From: Farysia itapuensis
Taxonomy: Eukaryota; Basidiomycota; Ustilaginomycetes; Ustilaginales; Ustilaginaceae
DNA length: 64,000 nucleotides
Reading direction: 5' to 3'
NCBI GenBank assembly: GCA_023212645.1
Contig: JALBYC010000005.1
Span: 186,001-250,000, forward strand
Part shown: positions 39,001-48,900 of the stretch, in pieces
How positions within the stretch are numbered: the stretch's first letter is position 1
How the letters are laid out: each line of letters opens with the position of its first letter
Notes under the pieces: model-generated
Told to the model about the DNA's origin: nothing
What the model saw: the letters and a program-made list of their open reading frames with translations, nothing else
Databases searched by the model: none
Made by a program: the position numbers and the translations under genes

Positions 39001-39960
39001 GTTCAGGAGGGCGAAAAGGTAAAGGATCCGGAGAAGCGAATGCCAATTGCGGTCCTGAAATTCTGGTACCTGAGGCCGTGGTGGCAGCGGAGGAGATGCA
39101 GGTCGGTCATGTATGGACATGCGTCCGACAGCAGAATGAAGAGGGTTGTCTCCGATCATGTCGTACGCAGATGCGAAGGACCCATGGGATGAGGTGTGTG
39201 ACATGGCGCCAGGCGATGGTGGAGAAAGTAAAATCGGCGGACTGATCATGGATGACTCTGAAGCTGAAGCGACAGAAAGATCTTGATCAGCAATTTCTTC
39301 TTCCAGAGCTTGCAGGCTCGCGCGATGCAAGCGAGGAGATCTCGCACTTTCTTCTTCTGGCACTCCAAACAAAGGTCTCTCTGTGCGTAAAGAGCTTGCG
39401 AAATCGCGATTGATCAATGCCAGGCGTCGTAGAAGGTGATGTCGCTTCTTCAATCGGCGAACCGGACTGACGCTCTGTCCTCCTGATCCAGATGCTTCGC
39501 ATGTCGGCTCTGGCAAGGGGGAAATTGGACAAGACGGGCAAGATCTAGAGGTTGTTTGGTAGAATGCAAAGCCATTCTTTCGAGATCGCGACAGATCTTT
39601 GTAGATCTGATCTAGCATAGCGTCTTTGTCTGAAAGTATCTCCTGAGCGTCTACGTCGTTGAGAGCAGGAGCAAAATCACTCAGGAATTGATAGTACTCT
39701 CTGCGTCTTTTGGCAAGTGTTGCTGACCACTCTTTCTTTTCCGGCGGAAGATAACCCAGAAGAACTTTCCATGCCTGAGCTCGAACCCAAGATGGAGAAT
39801 CTGGCAGTCCACCGCGTAAGGTAAGATGTCGAAGACTGTAAAGATCGGCCGTGGTATGACCAGGCATGAAGTCACTGGGATCGAGCAGATCTTGTAAGGA
39901 TCTGTCCCTGCTCGCAGCTGAAGCTGCGGCATCACTGAGACGATCAGGCCGAGCACTCAT
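36010..39960 (-). CDS. TBC-domain Rab GTPase-activating protein with long disordered tail
   Basis: 1,316 residues. TBC signatures: GLPDSPSWVRAQAWKVLLGY (about 51-70), then I119-x-x-D122-x-x-R125 (IYKDLSR; R125 is the predicted arginine finger), a Gln finger in YVQGMNEALF (about 330), DAFWCFSALIAEVRELYEFDE, and YYSVRWLACLLSTELSLPSVTRAWD. The two fingers are separated by a roughly 180-residue Ser/Pro-rich insertion. The arrangement is closest to TBC1D13/Gyp6-like proteins (inference). About 600 residues of Ser/Arg-rich, probably phosphorylated tail follow, with no other domain seen. TBC proteins inactivate Rab GTPases in membrane traffic. Both catalytic fingers are intact. Intronless. Confidence 0.88.
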   Translation of the reverse strand: MSARPDRLSDAAASAASRDRSLQDLLDPSDFMPGHTTADLYSLRHLTLRGGLPDSPSWVRAQAWKVLLGYLPPEKKEWSATLAKRRREYYQFLSDFAPALNDVDAQEILSDKDAMLDQIYKDLSRSRKNGFAFYQTTSRSCPSCPISPLPEPTCEASGSGGQSVSPVRRLKKRHHLLRRLALINRDFASSLRTERPLFGVPEEESARSPRLHRASLQALEEEIADQDLSVASASESSMISPPILLSPPSPGAMSHTSSHGSFASAYDMIGDNPLHSAVGRMSIHDRPASPPLPPRPQVPEFQDRNWHSLLRILYLFALLNPSIGYVQGMNEALFTLVYVMGTAIYPTSDTLHPSHSASSNLDSAIDPDSNNTDADDSLRDWDNERDLADSNSHAEADAFWCFSALIAEVRELYEFDELSRTTVPTIASTGMAGILARFSLRLKWLDKEFRADLRSYNLDPKLPYYSVRWLACLLSTELSLPSVTRAWDTLLAEQGQGSTTTSAKIDYLIDLSCAMLMNVKDRLPSRQEDIEEKREAFAYGMRFLQNYPDDDISPVLEMAALFRQRRLAADLTGDGPPSQDEEEEDTEITSVSTSVKGRATKAFRDWANSSSETPASHSNMSPQLGTPSTGRWFGLGGSTVSDLETPDVSFDSNAGDVTSSSTPSKSLSEMFAKYADVVQRSDAAANLSKTSTNLTAKALARFGDRSSRETTPETSFPGANMFNRAQGSRIASLGSVSAGIFKQNRRKVSTSTSDSADVSSPRTPEMNKWSEDGTPDFPLPNVSDSPAGRMEYVDTSGKRISTMESNRSPFGSTFRGQGEGPSMLPLPSMRAAAQLGVLSRQREQSANQGNRNAGPKPLLLSQSARPPREANNETLLLSEEPSRKVSSGPMAQSMSRGNSQQDGRSSFAESLSGRSSRSVSNAGSRRSSVGSPDTSFTGLQQAGTLYTLPSLQAQNVDVPHSYTARPSVGPVPSNVRKHSTGAIGLQGLASAEGKAPAGAFGRSSKVSAASDVEAARPAFGQVSSSSDIPLVAAGSTNISRPRLQNRKRTSGSTINSHSASISESAVEKRLSNRFSLTTSAEEQYRSNSLSDNREITLLSETPPNLGMETSATHTSRYGSRPDPERTWSLGDAVHLQDTPRVEDDIPVASEDVKRYALTDEPTDIESVENNQGEGGRSAVNPISSIGIGRSKRLGKARTGSSSSVVSRRSLASIGAGLRRASRTSVHEQAPSSPTPLPELEEDAGIYSGIVVKPKSPSSVDMTYSFDKRSAYAEPEYEDDALSDQLPARPSLDSYISAADQYVGSANSHHNHGSPPS

Positions 39961-40600
39961 GCTGCAAGAAGTTCAAAGAAGCCTCAAAGGCATAGGCTTG
40001 AGGTGAGTTTGAGTTGTTGAAGCGATGTAGGTGTTTTGGTGACTCTGGCAACACTGACGTGTGTCCAAAAGATGCCGGCGGAGCTCCAAGATTGTGAAGT
40101 TGAGGTCTTTCAGACACCCGAAGACTCTGATTGTGCAAGGTTCAGAGAAGATTGGGGTTTGCGGGACAGCTCGACAGACGCTCTACGTGGTGGACAAATG
40201 TTGAGCGATCTTTCGATGATGAGAAGCAAGGACCTTAGAAGAGCAACCAGGTCGGCTAACGTTGGACACCTGTAGGATCGACAATCACAATATGCCGGTA
40301 AACGTTTTGATCAAGGCCAGTCTTATCTGCCTGAGATGCAATCGCACCTTTGCTCGTACAGCTTTCTTTGCTTGTACCTTAGCTCTGATCTCTTGCCTTC
40401 GGCTGGGTAGCTTTGAGACGACAGGAGTAGCGTCAATTGTGGTCTGAACACGAGGGGCTTCATCTGAATCGGGGAGATTGGGCCCGATGTACAGATCACG
40501 GCTGAGCTTTGGCAACTCGACGCGGCGACACGCTCGGACATGCATTTCCGCTCAAATTCTGTCTCCCTGCTTCTTGCCTCTCACACCATCTGCAGCGACC
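39961..40600. other. Divergent intergenic region, TBC gene / CDC50
   Basis: 640 bp. No gene, repeat or RNA was recognised. The CDC50 frame is open for 41 codons ahead of its first ATG, but nothing there looks conserved. Confidence 0.4.
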
Positions 40601-41836
40601 ATGGCCATTTTCAAGAGAAACGCACGTGCGACTGATGCTGGCGACGGCGCGCGTAACTTGGCGTCAACAAACGACACCGACAGCGATGCTTCCTCAGCCA
40701 AGGGACTTCGAAAATTTGCACAACGTAAACCTGCCAACACAGCCTTCAAACAACAGCGTCTGAAAGCATGGCAACCCATCTTGACGCCCAAGACGGTGCT
40801 GCCCACATTCTTTCTTGTTGCTATTGTCTTTGCTCCGATCGGAGCTGTTCTGTACTACTTTGCTGAACAGGTCAGCGAATTCACCCTCGACTACACCGAC
40901 TGCTCCTCAGCACCTGCCACACCGAATCAGGCTCAGATTCCTTCCGGAAAGTATGACTATCAATTGCGCGACAGAAACTCCAGCAATTTCTCGCCTCCGA
41001 CCTGGTCGTGGGAGAGCTCAACGCGGACGTGTAATCTCTACTTCAGCGTTCCGGCCCAACTTGACTCGAGTGTATTCATGTACTATAAGTTGACTAACTA
41101 TTACCAGAATCATCGAAGATACGTCAAGTCGATCGACACTTCTCAATTGATGGGCGACGCAGTAGATTACAACACAATCAAGGGTGGAACATGCAAGCCC
41201 GTCGACATCGACCCAGCTACCAACAAGATCATCTATCCTTGCGGCCTCATCGCAAACTCGGTCTTCAATGACACCTACAGTGATCCAGTCCTGCTCAACG
41301 TTGCTGGCTCCAATTCAGCCAACGAAACGTATGTTATGAGCGAGCGGGGTATTGTCTGGCCAGGCGAAAAGAACAAGTATGGTCAAACAAAATACACAGC
41401 CGATCAAATAGTGCCGCCGCCCTTTTGGCGAGGCACCGGCGGCGTCTATGCCTTTGGCAACAGCTACTCCGAAGGCAATATCTTTGATCCGCGCGAAGAC
41501 GAACATTTTATGGTCTGGATGCGCACAGCAGGTCTGCCTACATTCCGCAAACTCTACAAGCGCAACGACACAGCCCCGATGCTGCCGGGCCGATACTTGA
41601 TACAGGCGGTTGACAACTACCCTGTTGCAATGTTTGATGGTACAAAAAGCATTGTCTTCAGCACTGTCACGTGGGTCGGAGGACGTAATCCGTTCCTCGG
41701 TCTTGCTTTCATCGCGGTGGCTGCATTCTCAGTGCTGCTCGGTCTGATCTTCACTGCCAGACATCTCATTCGACCAAGGAAGCTAGGAGACATGAGCTAT
41801 CTCTCTTGGAACCAGCCTGATGCCAACCACAAGTAA
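40601..41836 (+). CDS. CDC50: CDC50/Lem3 family P4-ATPase flippase subunit
   Basis: 411 residues from ATG at 40601. A cytosolic N-terminus with R/K-rich KAWQPILTPKTVLP precedes transmembrane helix 1 (about 65-88). A large lumenal domain with Cys pairs (DYTDCSS, RTCNLYFSVP, GGTCKPVD, YPCGLIANSVFND) and N-glycosylation sites follows, then transmembrane helix 2 (about 372-395) with NPFLGLAFIAVAAFSVLLGL and a short basic tail. The WSWES, YYKLTNYYQNHRRYVKS and CGLIANS strings are classic CDC50. The protein is the chaperone and partner of P4-ATPases (Drs2, Dnf) that move phospholipids to the cytosolic leaflet, needed for ER exit, traffic and polarised growth. Its stop codon lies inside a 35-bp tandem duplication. 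Confidence 0.95.
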   Translation: MAIFKRNARATDAGDGARNLASTNDTDSDASSAKGLRKFAQRKPANTAFKQQRLKAWQPILTPKTVLPTFFLVAIVFAPIGAVLYYFAEQVSEFTLDYTDCSSAPATPNQAQIPSGKYDYQLRDRNSSNFSPPTWSWESSTRTCNLYFSVPAQLDSSVFMYYKLTNYYQNHRRYVKSIDTSQLMGDAVDYNTIKGGTCKPVDIDPATNKIIYPCGLIANSVFNDTYSDPVLLNVAGSNSANETYVMSERGIVWPGEKNKYGQTKYTADQIVPPPFWRGTGGVYAFGNSYSEGNIFDPREDEHFMVWMRTAGLPTFRKLYKRNDTAPMLPGRYLIQAVDNYPVAMFDGTKSIVFSTVTWVGGRNPFLGLAFIAVAAFSVLLGLIFTARHLIRPRKLGDMSYLSWNQPDANHK

Positions 41837-41893
41837 GACCTTTCCTTCCGTGTTCTTTCAACCACAAGTAAGACCTTTCCTTCCGTGTTCTTT
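41824..41893 (+). repeat. 35-bp perfect tandem duplication over the CDC50 stop codon
   Basis: Two identical, adjacent 35-bp units at 41824-41858 and 41859-41893, each starting CAACCACAAGTAAGACC and ending GTTCTTT. The first copy contains the last codons (Asn-His-Lys) and the TAA of CDC50; the second lies in the 3' UTR. The unit is not a multiple of three, so the copied stop is out of frame. Perfect identity suggests a recent duplication or an assembly artefact. Confidence 0.9.
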
Positions 41894-42024
41894 ATGCCTC
41901 TTTCAAGGTTTGTTTGGTCTCCTCACATTACCTCTCGCACTCTTGCGCCACGTCCACCTCTATGCACTCGTGAATGTCAATTACTTTCCGACGGCCCGTT
42001 TGTGTGCATGGAGTGTTTGCGCTA

Positions 42025-43695
42025 CTATTTGCCCTCTTTGGCGGCCTGGTCACGAAGTAAGCGTCTCAAAATCTTGCCGGATGGACTTTTTGGGATCTCA
42101 TCGATGATTCGCACGCCACCGCGGAGTCGTTTGTGGCTAGCCACTTTCTTGGCAGTCCATTCGATGATCTCTTTGGCGACAGCCTTTGGATCCTCTGATT
42201 TAGCATCGTGTCCGAGAACGACGTAGGCTCTCGGCAACTCTGTGGCTTGTTCCTTGTCTTCAATGCCAATGACGGCGACATCTGCGACCTTGGGATGGGA
42301 CAGGAGAAGTGATTCGAGCTCGGCAGGCGGTACCTGGAAGCCCTTGTACTTGATCAACTCCTTTTTCCGGTCAACAATCCAGAAATAATTGTCCTTCATG
42401 ATGGCCACATCGCCAGTCTTGAACCAGCCGTCTGAAGTGATACAGTCGTCAGTGGCTTCCTTGTTGTTCAGGTATCCTTTCATCACAGTAGGGCCTCGAA
42501 CCCAGAATTCGCCGGGTTTGCCGTCTTTGCCCTGCTCGTGACCGACATCGTTGCCGTCTTCGTCGACCAGACGACCTTCCAAGCCTGCAACCAAGCGGCC
42601 ACAGCTGCCCATGTATTTGTTGTAGTCATGCGGCGAAACATACGTGGCAGTAGGAGAGGTTTCACTCAGGCCCCAACCTTGCGTAATCTTGAGATGTTTG
42701 TACTTGGCCTCGACCTCTCTGCTAAGCTCGGAACCAAGGGGAGCAGCTCCGGACAGTACCCACTGCAAACTGGTGATGTCGTACTTTTTAGCTCGAGGGT
42801 CCTTGGCCAACAGAACAAGGATAGGAGGAACAACGTAGGCGATATTGCACTTGAACTTTTCCACCGCTGCGCAGAAGATGTCGAGGTCAAACTTGGGTAC
42901 AACTACGCATTCGGCACCAATGTAGACACTTTTGTTGACAAATTTGGCCAGTCCAAAGATGTGGTTAAAAGGCAACACTGCCAGGTAGCGATCAGTGGAC
43001 TTGATGTCGGAGCCAAACGTGATGACGATGGCTTTGAGAACGGAAGTCATGTTGCTGTGGGTCAATTGAACTCCCTTGGGTTTACCGCTGGTGCCGCTCG
43101 AGTAAGCGATGAAAGCGTCCGTTTGGGTGTCATCTTCCACTTTGTAGGTGGTCAGCATCTCTTCACCGAGCAGCGTACGGACGTCGAGCTCTCCTTTGTC
43201 GCCCTTTTTGAGATCATCTCCATCGTCGAGAATCCAAAGTCGGTTCTGTCCGTTGCTGTGCTTTAGGTCGAGCTTGGCCAACTTCAGCCCTTCACGTGCA
43301 GTCGACAGGACGCTCTGATGGCAGAGAATGTACTGAACTTCGGCATCCAGCACAGGATGAACGAGCTCCTCGGAACCGTAAGCTGCGTTCATGGGCACGA
43401 GTACGATACCGGCACAAAGACCGGCGTGCACAGCGACGGGGTACATGGTGCTGTTGGGGGAGAAGATGGCAATTCTCGAGCCGGCCTCCAGGCCAAGCTT
43501 GTGGCGGAAGGCGTGTGCCAGCTTCTTGGCATCTTGATACAGCTGCTTTCGGCTGATTGCCTTGCCATCGAGGCGGACATAGGCTGCTTTGTTCTCGTCC
43601 ACCTTATTTGGGTTACTGTGAAGGAAGTCGAACAAATTGCCACGCTGGATGCGAGGCGCACCAGCGTCAACAGACTTGAGGATCTGTGGCGCCAT
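42025..43695 (-). CDS. 4-coumarate-CoA ligase-like acyl-CoA synthetase (AMP-forming)
   Basis: 556 residues from ATG at 43695. ANL-superfamily motifs are all present: YSSGTSGKPKGVQLTHSN (P-loop, about 193-210), LPFNHIFGLAKF, LSGAAPLGSEL, QGWGLSETSPT (A5), SDGWFKTGDVA, DRKKELIKYKGFQVPPAELE (hinge and A8), and SPSGKILRRLLRD with the catalytic C-terminal Lys. Such enzymes activate a carboxylic acid as acyl-adenylate and pass it to CoA. Fungal 4CL-like members act on phenylpropanoids, medium-chain or unknown acids; the substrate cannot be read here. Most peroxisomal homologues end in SKL or similar, but this one ends -KEGK, so a cytosolic location is more likely. Intronless. Confidence 0.92.
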   Translation of the reverse strand: MAPQILKSVDAGAPRIQRGNLFDFLHSNPNKVDENKAAYVRLDGKAISRKQLYQDAKKLAHAFRHKLGLEAGSRIAIFSPNSTMYPVAVHAGLCAGIVLVPMNAAYGSEELVHPVLDAEVQYILCHQSVLSTAREGLKLAKLDLKHSNGQNRLWILDDGDDLKKGDKGELDVRTLLGEEMLTTYKVEDDTQTDAFIAYSSGTSGKPKGVQLTHSNMTSVLKAIVITFGSDIKSTDRYLAVLPFNHIFGLAKFVNKSVYIGAECVVVPKFDLDIFCAAVEKFKCNIAYVVPPILVLLAKDPRAKKYDITSLQWVLSGAAPLGSELSREVEAKYKHLKITQGWGLSETSPTATYVSPHDYNKYMGSCGRLVAGLEGRLVDEDGNDVGHEQGKDGKPGEFWVRGPTVMKGYLNNKEATDDCITSDGWFKTGDVAIMKDNYFWIVDRKKELIKYKGFQVPPAELESLLLSHPKVADVAVIGIEDKEQATELPRAYVVLGHDAKSEDPKAVAKEIIEWTAKKVASHKRLRGGVRIIDEIPKSPSGKILRRLLRDQAAKEGK

Positions 43696-43951
43696 GATAT
43701 GCAACGGATGGATGAAAAGATAGAAGGGAAGGACTTCAAGTCGGAGGAAGGAGGTCGAAATATGTGGGGCTAGACCACGGCAAACAAATTCTGCGTCGGC
43801 ACGAATAAGCGGTCGATGATGCGGAGCTTGCGCTTAGGTATCGGAAACAGTCAAAGCCGGTGGACCGGCATGCGCGGCATGTCGTACGAGTCATCAATTT
43901 GTTAGATCAGTTAATTTCGATCTGGCGCCAATCACATGCCGCATGCGCCTA

Positions 43952-44662
43952 TCACAATGGGTCCGAGCGAGAACAAGGCTTGTGATGCTGTCTCTGATAG
44001 GTCGACAGCAAGTGGATCTTAGGCGTCCTCTGTGACCGGTTCTCGCTCGTTGGTAGTCTCGAAACTTGCCTCGGAGAAGTTGAAACGTACTTTGTCTGAG
44101 CAGCCGACACTCCAACAGCATTATCGTCTGAGTGCATCTCAGCTTGTCCTGTCGAGGCATCCGTGACACCGCCGTCTGAGTACTTATCAATCTCCCGTGC
44201 TGTTGTGTTCATGTCGATGCCATCCAAGTGCGTCTCAAATTGGTTTGTTGGTGCGTTGATATTTTCGTCCAGGGTGGTGTCATGATCTTCATCGTCGCTT
44301 GGGCTAAGGTCTGACAGAGCTCCATACTCATCAAGCAGCGCCTGTATAGCCCTTTGCATTTCCTGAAGAAGCTCGTCGTCCTCCGGAGCCAGGGGGCTTG
44401 CTGATCGCCTAGGAACACTTTCAATGCTAGCGCCAGGAGCCGAAGAGAAACGTTCAGCTTCTGTTCGTGGGACAGCAGTGGCAGCCTGGGACGAGTGAGT
44501 AGAGTTCGCAGAAAGGTGTCTGGGTGGAAGTACCCATTTACAGCTGCGCAACGTCTCTGGATCGTCGCGGTTGTGCCATCTCCAGGATGTGTAAGTACGT
44601 AAACTATAGCCCTCTGGCAGTCGCTTGCATTTTTGGCAAGTGCAGTATCGCTCCTCCGCCAT
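43952..44662 (-). CDS. Small Cys-motif protein of unknown function, possibly a transposon-derived fragment
   Basis: 236 residues from ATG at 44662. The N-terminus (MAEERYCTCQKCKRLPEGYS followed by LRTYTSWRWHNRDD) has a C-x-C-x-x-C cluster and a basic/aromatic helix. This resembles the N-terminal Cys segment that often precedes large basidiomycete transposase-like proteins (Tnp2/KDZ type). The rest is Ser/Asp/Glu-rich, with one Leu-rich helix (DDELLQEMQRAIQALLDEYG at about 95-115). No transposase core was found. It lies next to a repeat-rich block, consistent with a decayed element, but it could also be a genuine small regulator. A GTACGT donor-like site at about 44088-44093 leaves room for a spliced 3' end. 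Confidence 0.4.
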   Translation of the reverse strand: MAEERYCTCQKCKRLPEGYSLRTYTSWRWHNRDDPETLRSCKWVLPPRHLSANSTHSSQAATAVPRTEAERFSSAPGASIESVPRRSASPLAPEDDELLQEMQRAIQALLDEYGALSDLSPSDDEDHDTTLDENINAPTNQFETHLDGIDMNTTAREIDKYSDGGVTDASTGQAEMHSDDNAVGVSAAQTKYVSTSPRQVSRLPTSENRSQRTPKIHLLSTYQRQHHKPCSRSDPL

Positions 44663-44961
44663 TGTGATTGTTTTGATCAGATGGTGGTGTGGAAGCAGAG
44701 TCAAAGAGGTCTCGCACACACGATCCTCATTTTTTTGCAAAGACCTGGAGCTGGATTGGATAAGACAAGAGTGATGCGCTGGCAAAGATGGGTGCGCAGA
44801 GGTGCGCCGATATGGCGCACGTCAAACAGTGCGCGCGTTGATAGTCTCTGACGTATGCGAATTTGGTGGAGGCCCGAGTCGTCTGAGTCTTGCGTCAGCC
44901 TAAAGCTTCTTCAGCTTCTTTTCACTGCCGCGGGCGCACCTTGAGCGCACCACTGATAACG

Positions 44962-44980
44962 GGTGCGCCGCAGGCGCACC
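44962..44980. repeat. Palindrome GGTGCGCC-GCA-GGCGCACC
   Basis: Perfect 8-bp arms with a 3-bp spacer. It sits among many isolated GCGCAC hexamers that together span about 450 bp. It could form a small hairpin or bind a dimeric factor; no function is known. Confidence 0.7.
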
Positions 44981-45007
44981 AACGCGCACTTGTACCCAAA
45001 CGAGGTT

Positions 45008-45057
45008 GAGCTTTGCAGCTTTGCTAGCTTTGCAGCTTTGAGCTTTGAAGCTTTGAA
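45008..45057. repeat. AGCTTTG tandem repeat
   Basis: Six imperfect 7-11 bp units (AGCTTTGC, AGCTTTGCT, AGCTTTGA, AGCTTTGAA and similar) in a row. Non-coding. They lie about 880 bp upstream of the BEM2 ATG. Confidence 0.75.
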
Positions 45058-45933
45058 ATTTCTGAAAGTTGAAAGTAAGGATATGTTAGGCCATAGCATT
45101 TTCTATGCGCACCCGCACCGCGCAACGCGCGCACTTTTGACGCACCAGAAATCACGATGTGAATACGAATCGCGCACCATGGGTCCATGGCGCACAATGG
45201 CGCACACGTCGCACACGATCGCACTTCGCACCGGTCGCATACCAGCAGAAAACTTGATGTTAGGGCCTTAAGCCGGCCTTGTCAGCTGTCGGCATCACGA
45301 CTGCTGGCGGTACGGATATCTCATCGCCGATATCTAACGTTTTATCGAAGTAAGCATCGAGCCGTACACACTTTCAGGCGACTATAAGGGACCTTGAGTC
45401 AGCTGTCACCTGTGATTGCTGTGACTCTGTGAGTTCGTGTGTAGTCACAAAGTGTGCATTTGTTTGTGTGAGAATACTGCGAAAGCGCGTGTGAACAAAC
45501 AGATTACAAAAGTGGGAAAGAAACGCACAGACACGGACGACGCGTCGCTAGCCGAGCCCGAACGCGCCCCAAGATCCGGCTGACAGCCTTTGTTCGCCCC
45601 ATTTGCTTGGCACATCCGGCAGGCACATCAAGCCACCGCAAGATGGAGGCTTGCGTTCTGACTGACTCAGCTCGCTGGTATCACTGCACTCGAACACGAG
45701 ATCCGCTTTATGGCGTTCCTCATGCTCTGTTATCAGTGTGGCTGTCATAGTGTTACATTTTGCGAAAGGCTTTTTTGACAGTCGCGCCTGAAATAATTCA
45801 AGTTGGTTGCAGTGTGAGTCAGTGCAGAAGAGCAAGGCCAGCCAGCACCACATGCACGCACATTCTTGGCTCGGACCTTTGCTACCTTGAACAACCCTGT
45901 CCTCCCTTACCATCACTCCGCGTCGTCCCCGCC

Positions 45934-48900
45934 ATGCCGTCAACGCCGGGACAGTCTGCACATCATGGGAGCGTACAGCAACAGCAGGCAGTGCCACCTG
46001 CTGCGTCTGCGTCAACTCATAACCACGCCATGGGTCGCAGCCAGTCTGCCTTTAACTTCTTGCTGAGCAAGGCAAAAGCTCCCTTTTCCTCCTCTTCTAG
46101 TACCTCAGGTCTCAACGCATCCACATCACTTTCATCACTGAATGCGGCCGCAGAACAAGAGCAAAACGACGTCGATCATCAGCTTCAGTACCATCGACAG
46201 CTACAGACAGATCACGCCTTTCCACACGCACCACCGCCAATCGCAACGAGATCCTCTGGCAATGCCTCGAGCAGAGCGGCGCGAGCTTCTACATCTGAGA
46301 CTCAGGTGGCTCCCAGACCTAGCATGCCCTTTTCCAAGTCAAGCTACTCGGAAGAGACCTCCGCCAGCCCTTCAAAGAAGGGGTTTTTCGGGGGCATGAG
46401 CCGCGATAAGAAGTCATCCTCTTCATCATCAACTTCCAAATTACCAGCACCGCAAAGACCCAATGCTACGCAAAGTCCGCTGACCAAAGGTGCACGTCAA
46501 GAATCGTCCCCTACAACATATGCTCAATTCAGCAAAAGTCAGTCCGACTTGCATGCCAGACCCACCATGTCTTCGCCCAACAGTCATCTTGCCGAATTAC
46601 CGCGCGTACCAGGCCCATACCAGCAACAGTCTGCGTCTACAGACCGTAGTCGCTTTCTACGCTCACCCAGTCCTGCAATGAACTTTTCCCGCAGTGTGGA
46701 CGACCTCTCGTCTTCTGTGCCTGGGTCCAGCTCGCCTTTCCCGTCTTCGCCCGGCCACGAAGAGGGCGAGTCAGCGATGGGATCTTCCAGTGTTGCTAAT
46801 TTGGGGGAGCAGGGCATCGCTGCCCAAGGCAATTGGCGACCCAGTGACATCGGAACCATTGCTCCAGCACCCCAACAACCGTCCCATCGTACCAAAGCTG
46901 CTAACGGAGCGGGTAACTCTAGTTCCCAAATCGCAACATCAACGGCACCTGTTCAATCTTTGTCGACACCCGTCAGAGCTGACGGCAAGCATTCGCGCAA
47001 ACTCTCCAAGTTGACCGGCAAGGACATTACGGGTCGCGGTGTGGTCGCCTCCAGTTTGGCGGCAACTCTTGGATTGACTCAGGCACCTATGATGCAATCG
47101 TCCTTTAGTCAGTCGGCCGCCATGCCCGTCGCTTTGCCGCATGGTGCCACTTTTCAAGGCTTCCTCAGCCGGAACGCCAACATCAGTCTCTCTGTCGCGC
47201 AGCTTAATGAACACGACAGTAAGGGGAAAGACCGCGAAAAGGACATTGGCAAAGGCTGGAAGCCTTATCGCGTCGTCCTGCAAGACGGCAGATTGTTGTT
47301 CTACAAGCCTTCTAGCAACCATGCGGATGAGGTCAAGGCCCTCTTTCCAAGCTCGCTTATTCGCCACTCGCCACTTAACGGTCCAAGCTTGCAGGACTCT
47401 TTAACGGCTATCTCACCAGAAACACTTGTCAAAGGCGGTTTGAGTAAGTCTGAATTGCTCTTGGCCACCTCAAAGACGGCAGAGATGCCGTCATCACAGC
47501 CGCCGGCCAACATGCGACCTAAGCCACCTCTGATGGCGTCCTCTTCATCCAAGTCAGTTCCGCTCGCGTCCGAGTCTTCCGTGCCAGAGATTGCCCCCAC
47601 CCGTGCATGGATCGGTCCGGGTAGACATCCAGATCTTGTCCTCGTTGACCACATTGAGCCACCTAAGCACTGGGTGGACCGGATTCTGCGAGGAACGATC
47701 GAAGCCTTGGCTGACGAATATGTTCGAGGCACGCAAATACCGCAACCTAGTCATAACGTGCAAGAGTCTGGAGAGCACCACGACGCCGAAATTTTCGTTC
47801 TTACTGTGCTCTGCGGGTCTGTTGTGTCCGGACAAACAGCCGAGCAAGACCGATTTGCCGACTTCCTTTCCTCAGTCCTCAGAAAAGCACAGTCCCTGCA
47901 TGAGGCGCAAGGCGTCAAGTTTGATGGGACTTGCAAAGTCCGGCTCGAAATTCTGTGTGGCGCAGTGCTGCAGGCTGGCTTAGCTGCCCGACACGACACT
48001 GTACTGCAATCCCTTTCCAAAGCTGGCGGAATGGACCCCACAGTCTTTGGCACGATGGTGCAAGCTTCGCAGAACCAACATGCACCGCTTACACAAGTAA
48101 AACCTTTGCAAGACTGGGTTGCAATTATTGCCGATCGTCCGGAATCGCAGCGTGAAGAGTTGAGGGAGCTGCGGACTTCCTTGGCCATCTCTGACGATCT
48201 GCTATTGCGTCTTGAGCCACTGGAAATCGCTCAGCAGATACAAGTCTATCATGCCTGCTGTCTGGCCAGTCTGTGCCACGGCCAATTGACAATGTCTGAC
48301 GTTCTCAAAAACGCAGCAAGCAGCAGTAGCGCTGGCTTGTTCAGCTTCGATCCCACGACCCCGCACCCCATCACTAAGCTTGCGCTGTCACATCTACTTC
48401 GACTCGATCCAGCTCAGAGCGAGTCGTTCGCTGCAAACAGTCAAGTGGGCGCTCGACATAGAGCTTCCGTTCTCCGCCACTGGATTGCTATTGCCTCGTA
48501 CCTGCTCAGTCTAGGAGACATTGCTGGATGGCTCGCTGTTTCAGCCGCTCTCTGCTCGAGAGCAGTCATTCGTCTGGAGCAGACATGGCGATACCTTGCC
48601 GAAGGAGATCGTCTTCTGGTAGCACGAGAATGGGGCCCTGTGCTTTCTAGCCTATCTTGGCTGGAAGGGCCTCCTATTCCCGTGCGATCGCAATTTACCA
48701 CCAATGGTCACTACTCTCTGCCAGAAGGTGAAGACAGTCGCTCTACCGCTTCGATACCGTATCTTGGCAGCTCTATGCACCGCCTTTTGTTTCAGCGGGG
48801 TGGCACGTCCATTGAGATGGCGGCAAATGCCGGATATGCAGCTAACTTCGCTCACGACATATCTGAGTGGCAAACGTCATGGCTGACAGGCCCAGTCTCT

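Larger units (their letters stand above)
44663..45933. other. Repeat-rich divergent region upstream of BEM2
   Basis: About 1.27 kb without a recognised gene. It contains at least 14 GCGCAC/GTGCGC hexamers (44790-45240), a perfect palindrome (44962-44980), an AGCTTTG tandem block (45008-45057) and a TGTGAGT/TCACA-type stretch at about 45400-45470. The density of different simple repeats is the highest in the window. Confidence 0.6.

Noticed and set aside
45024..45387. Short frames rich in Cys/Ala in the GCGCAC block, considered as a cysteine-rich peptide.
   Set aside because: Residues are dictated by the repeats, with no signal peptide and no conserved Cys spacing.
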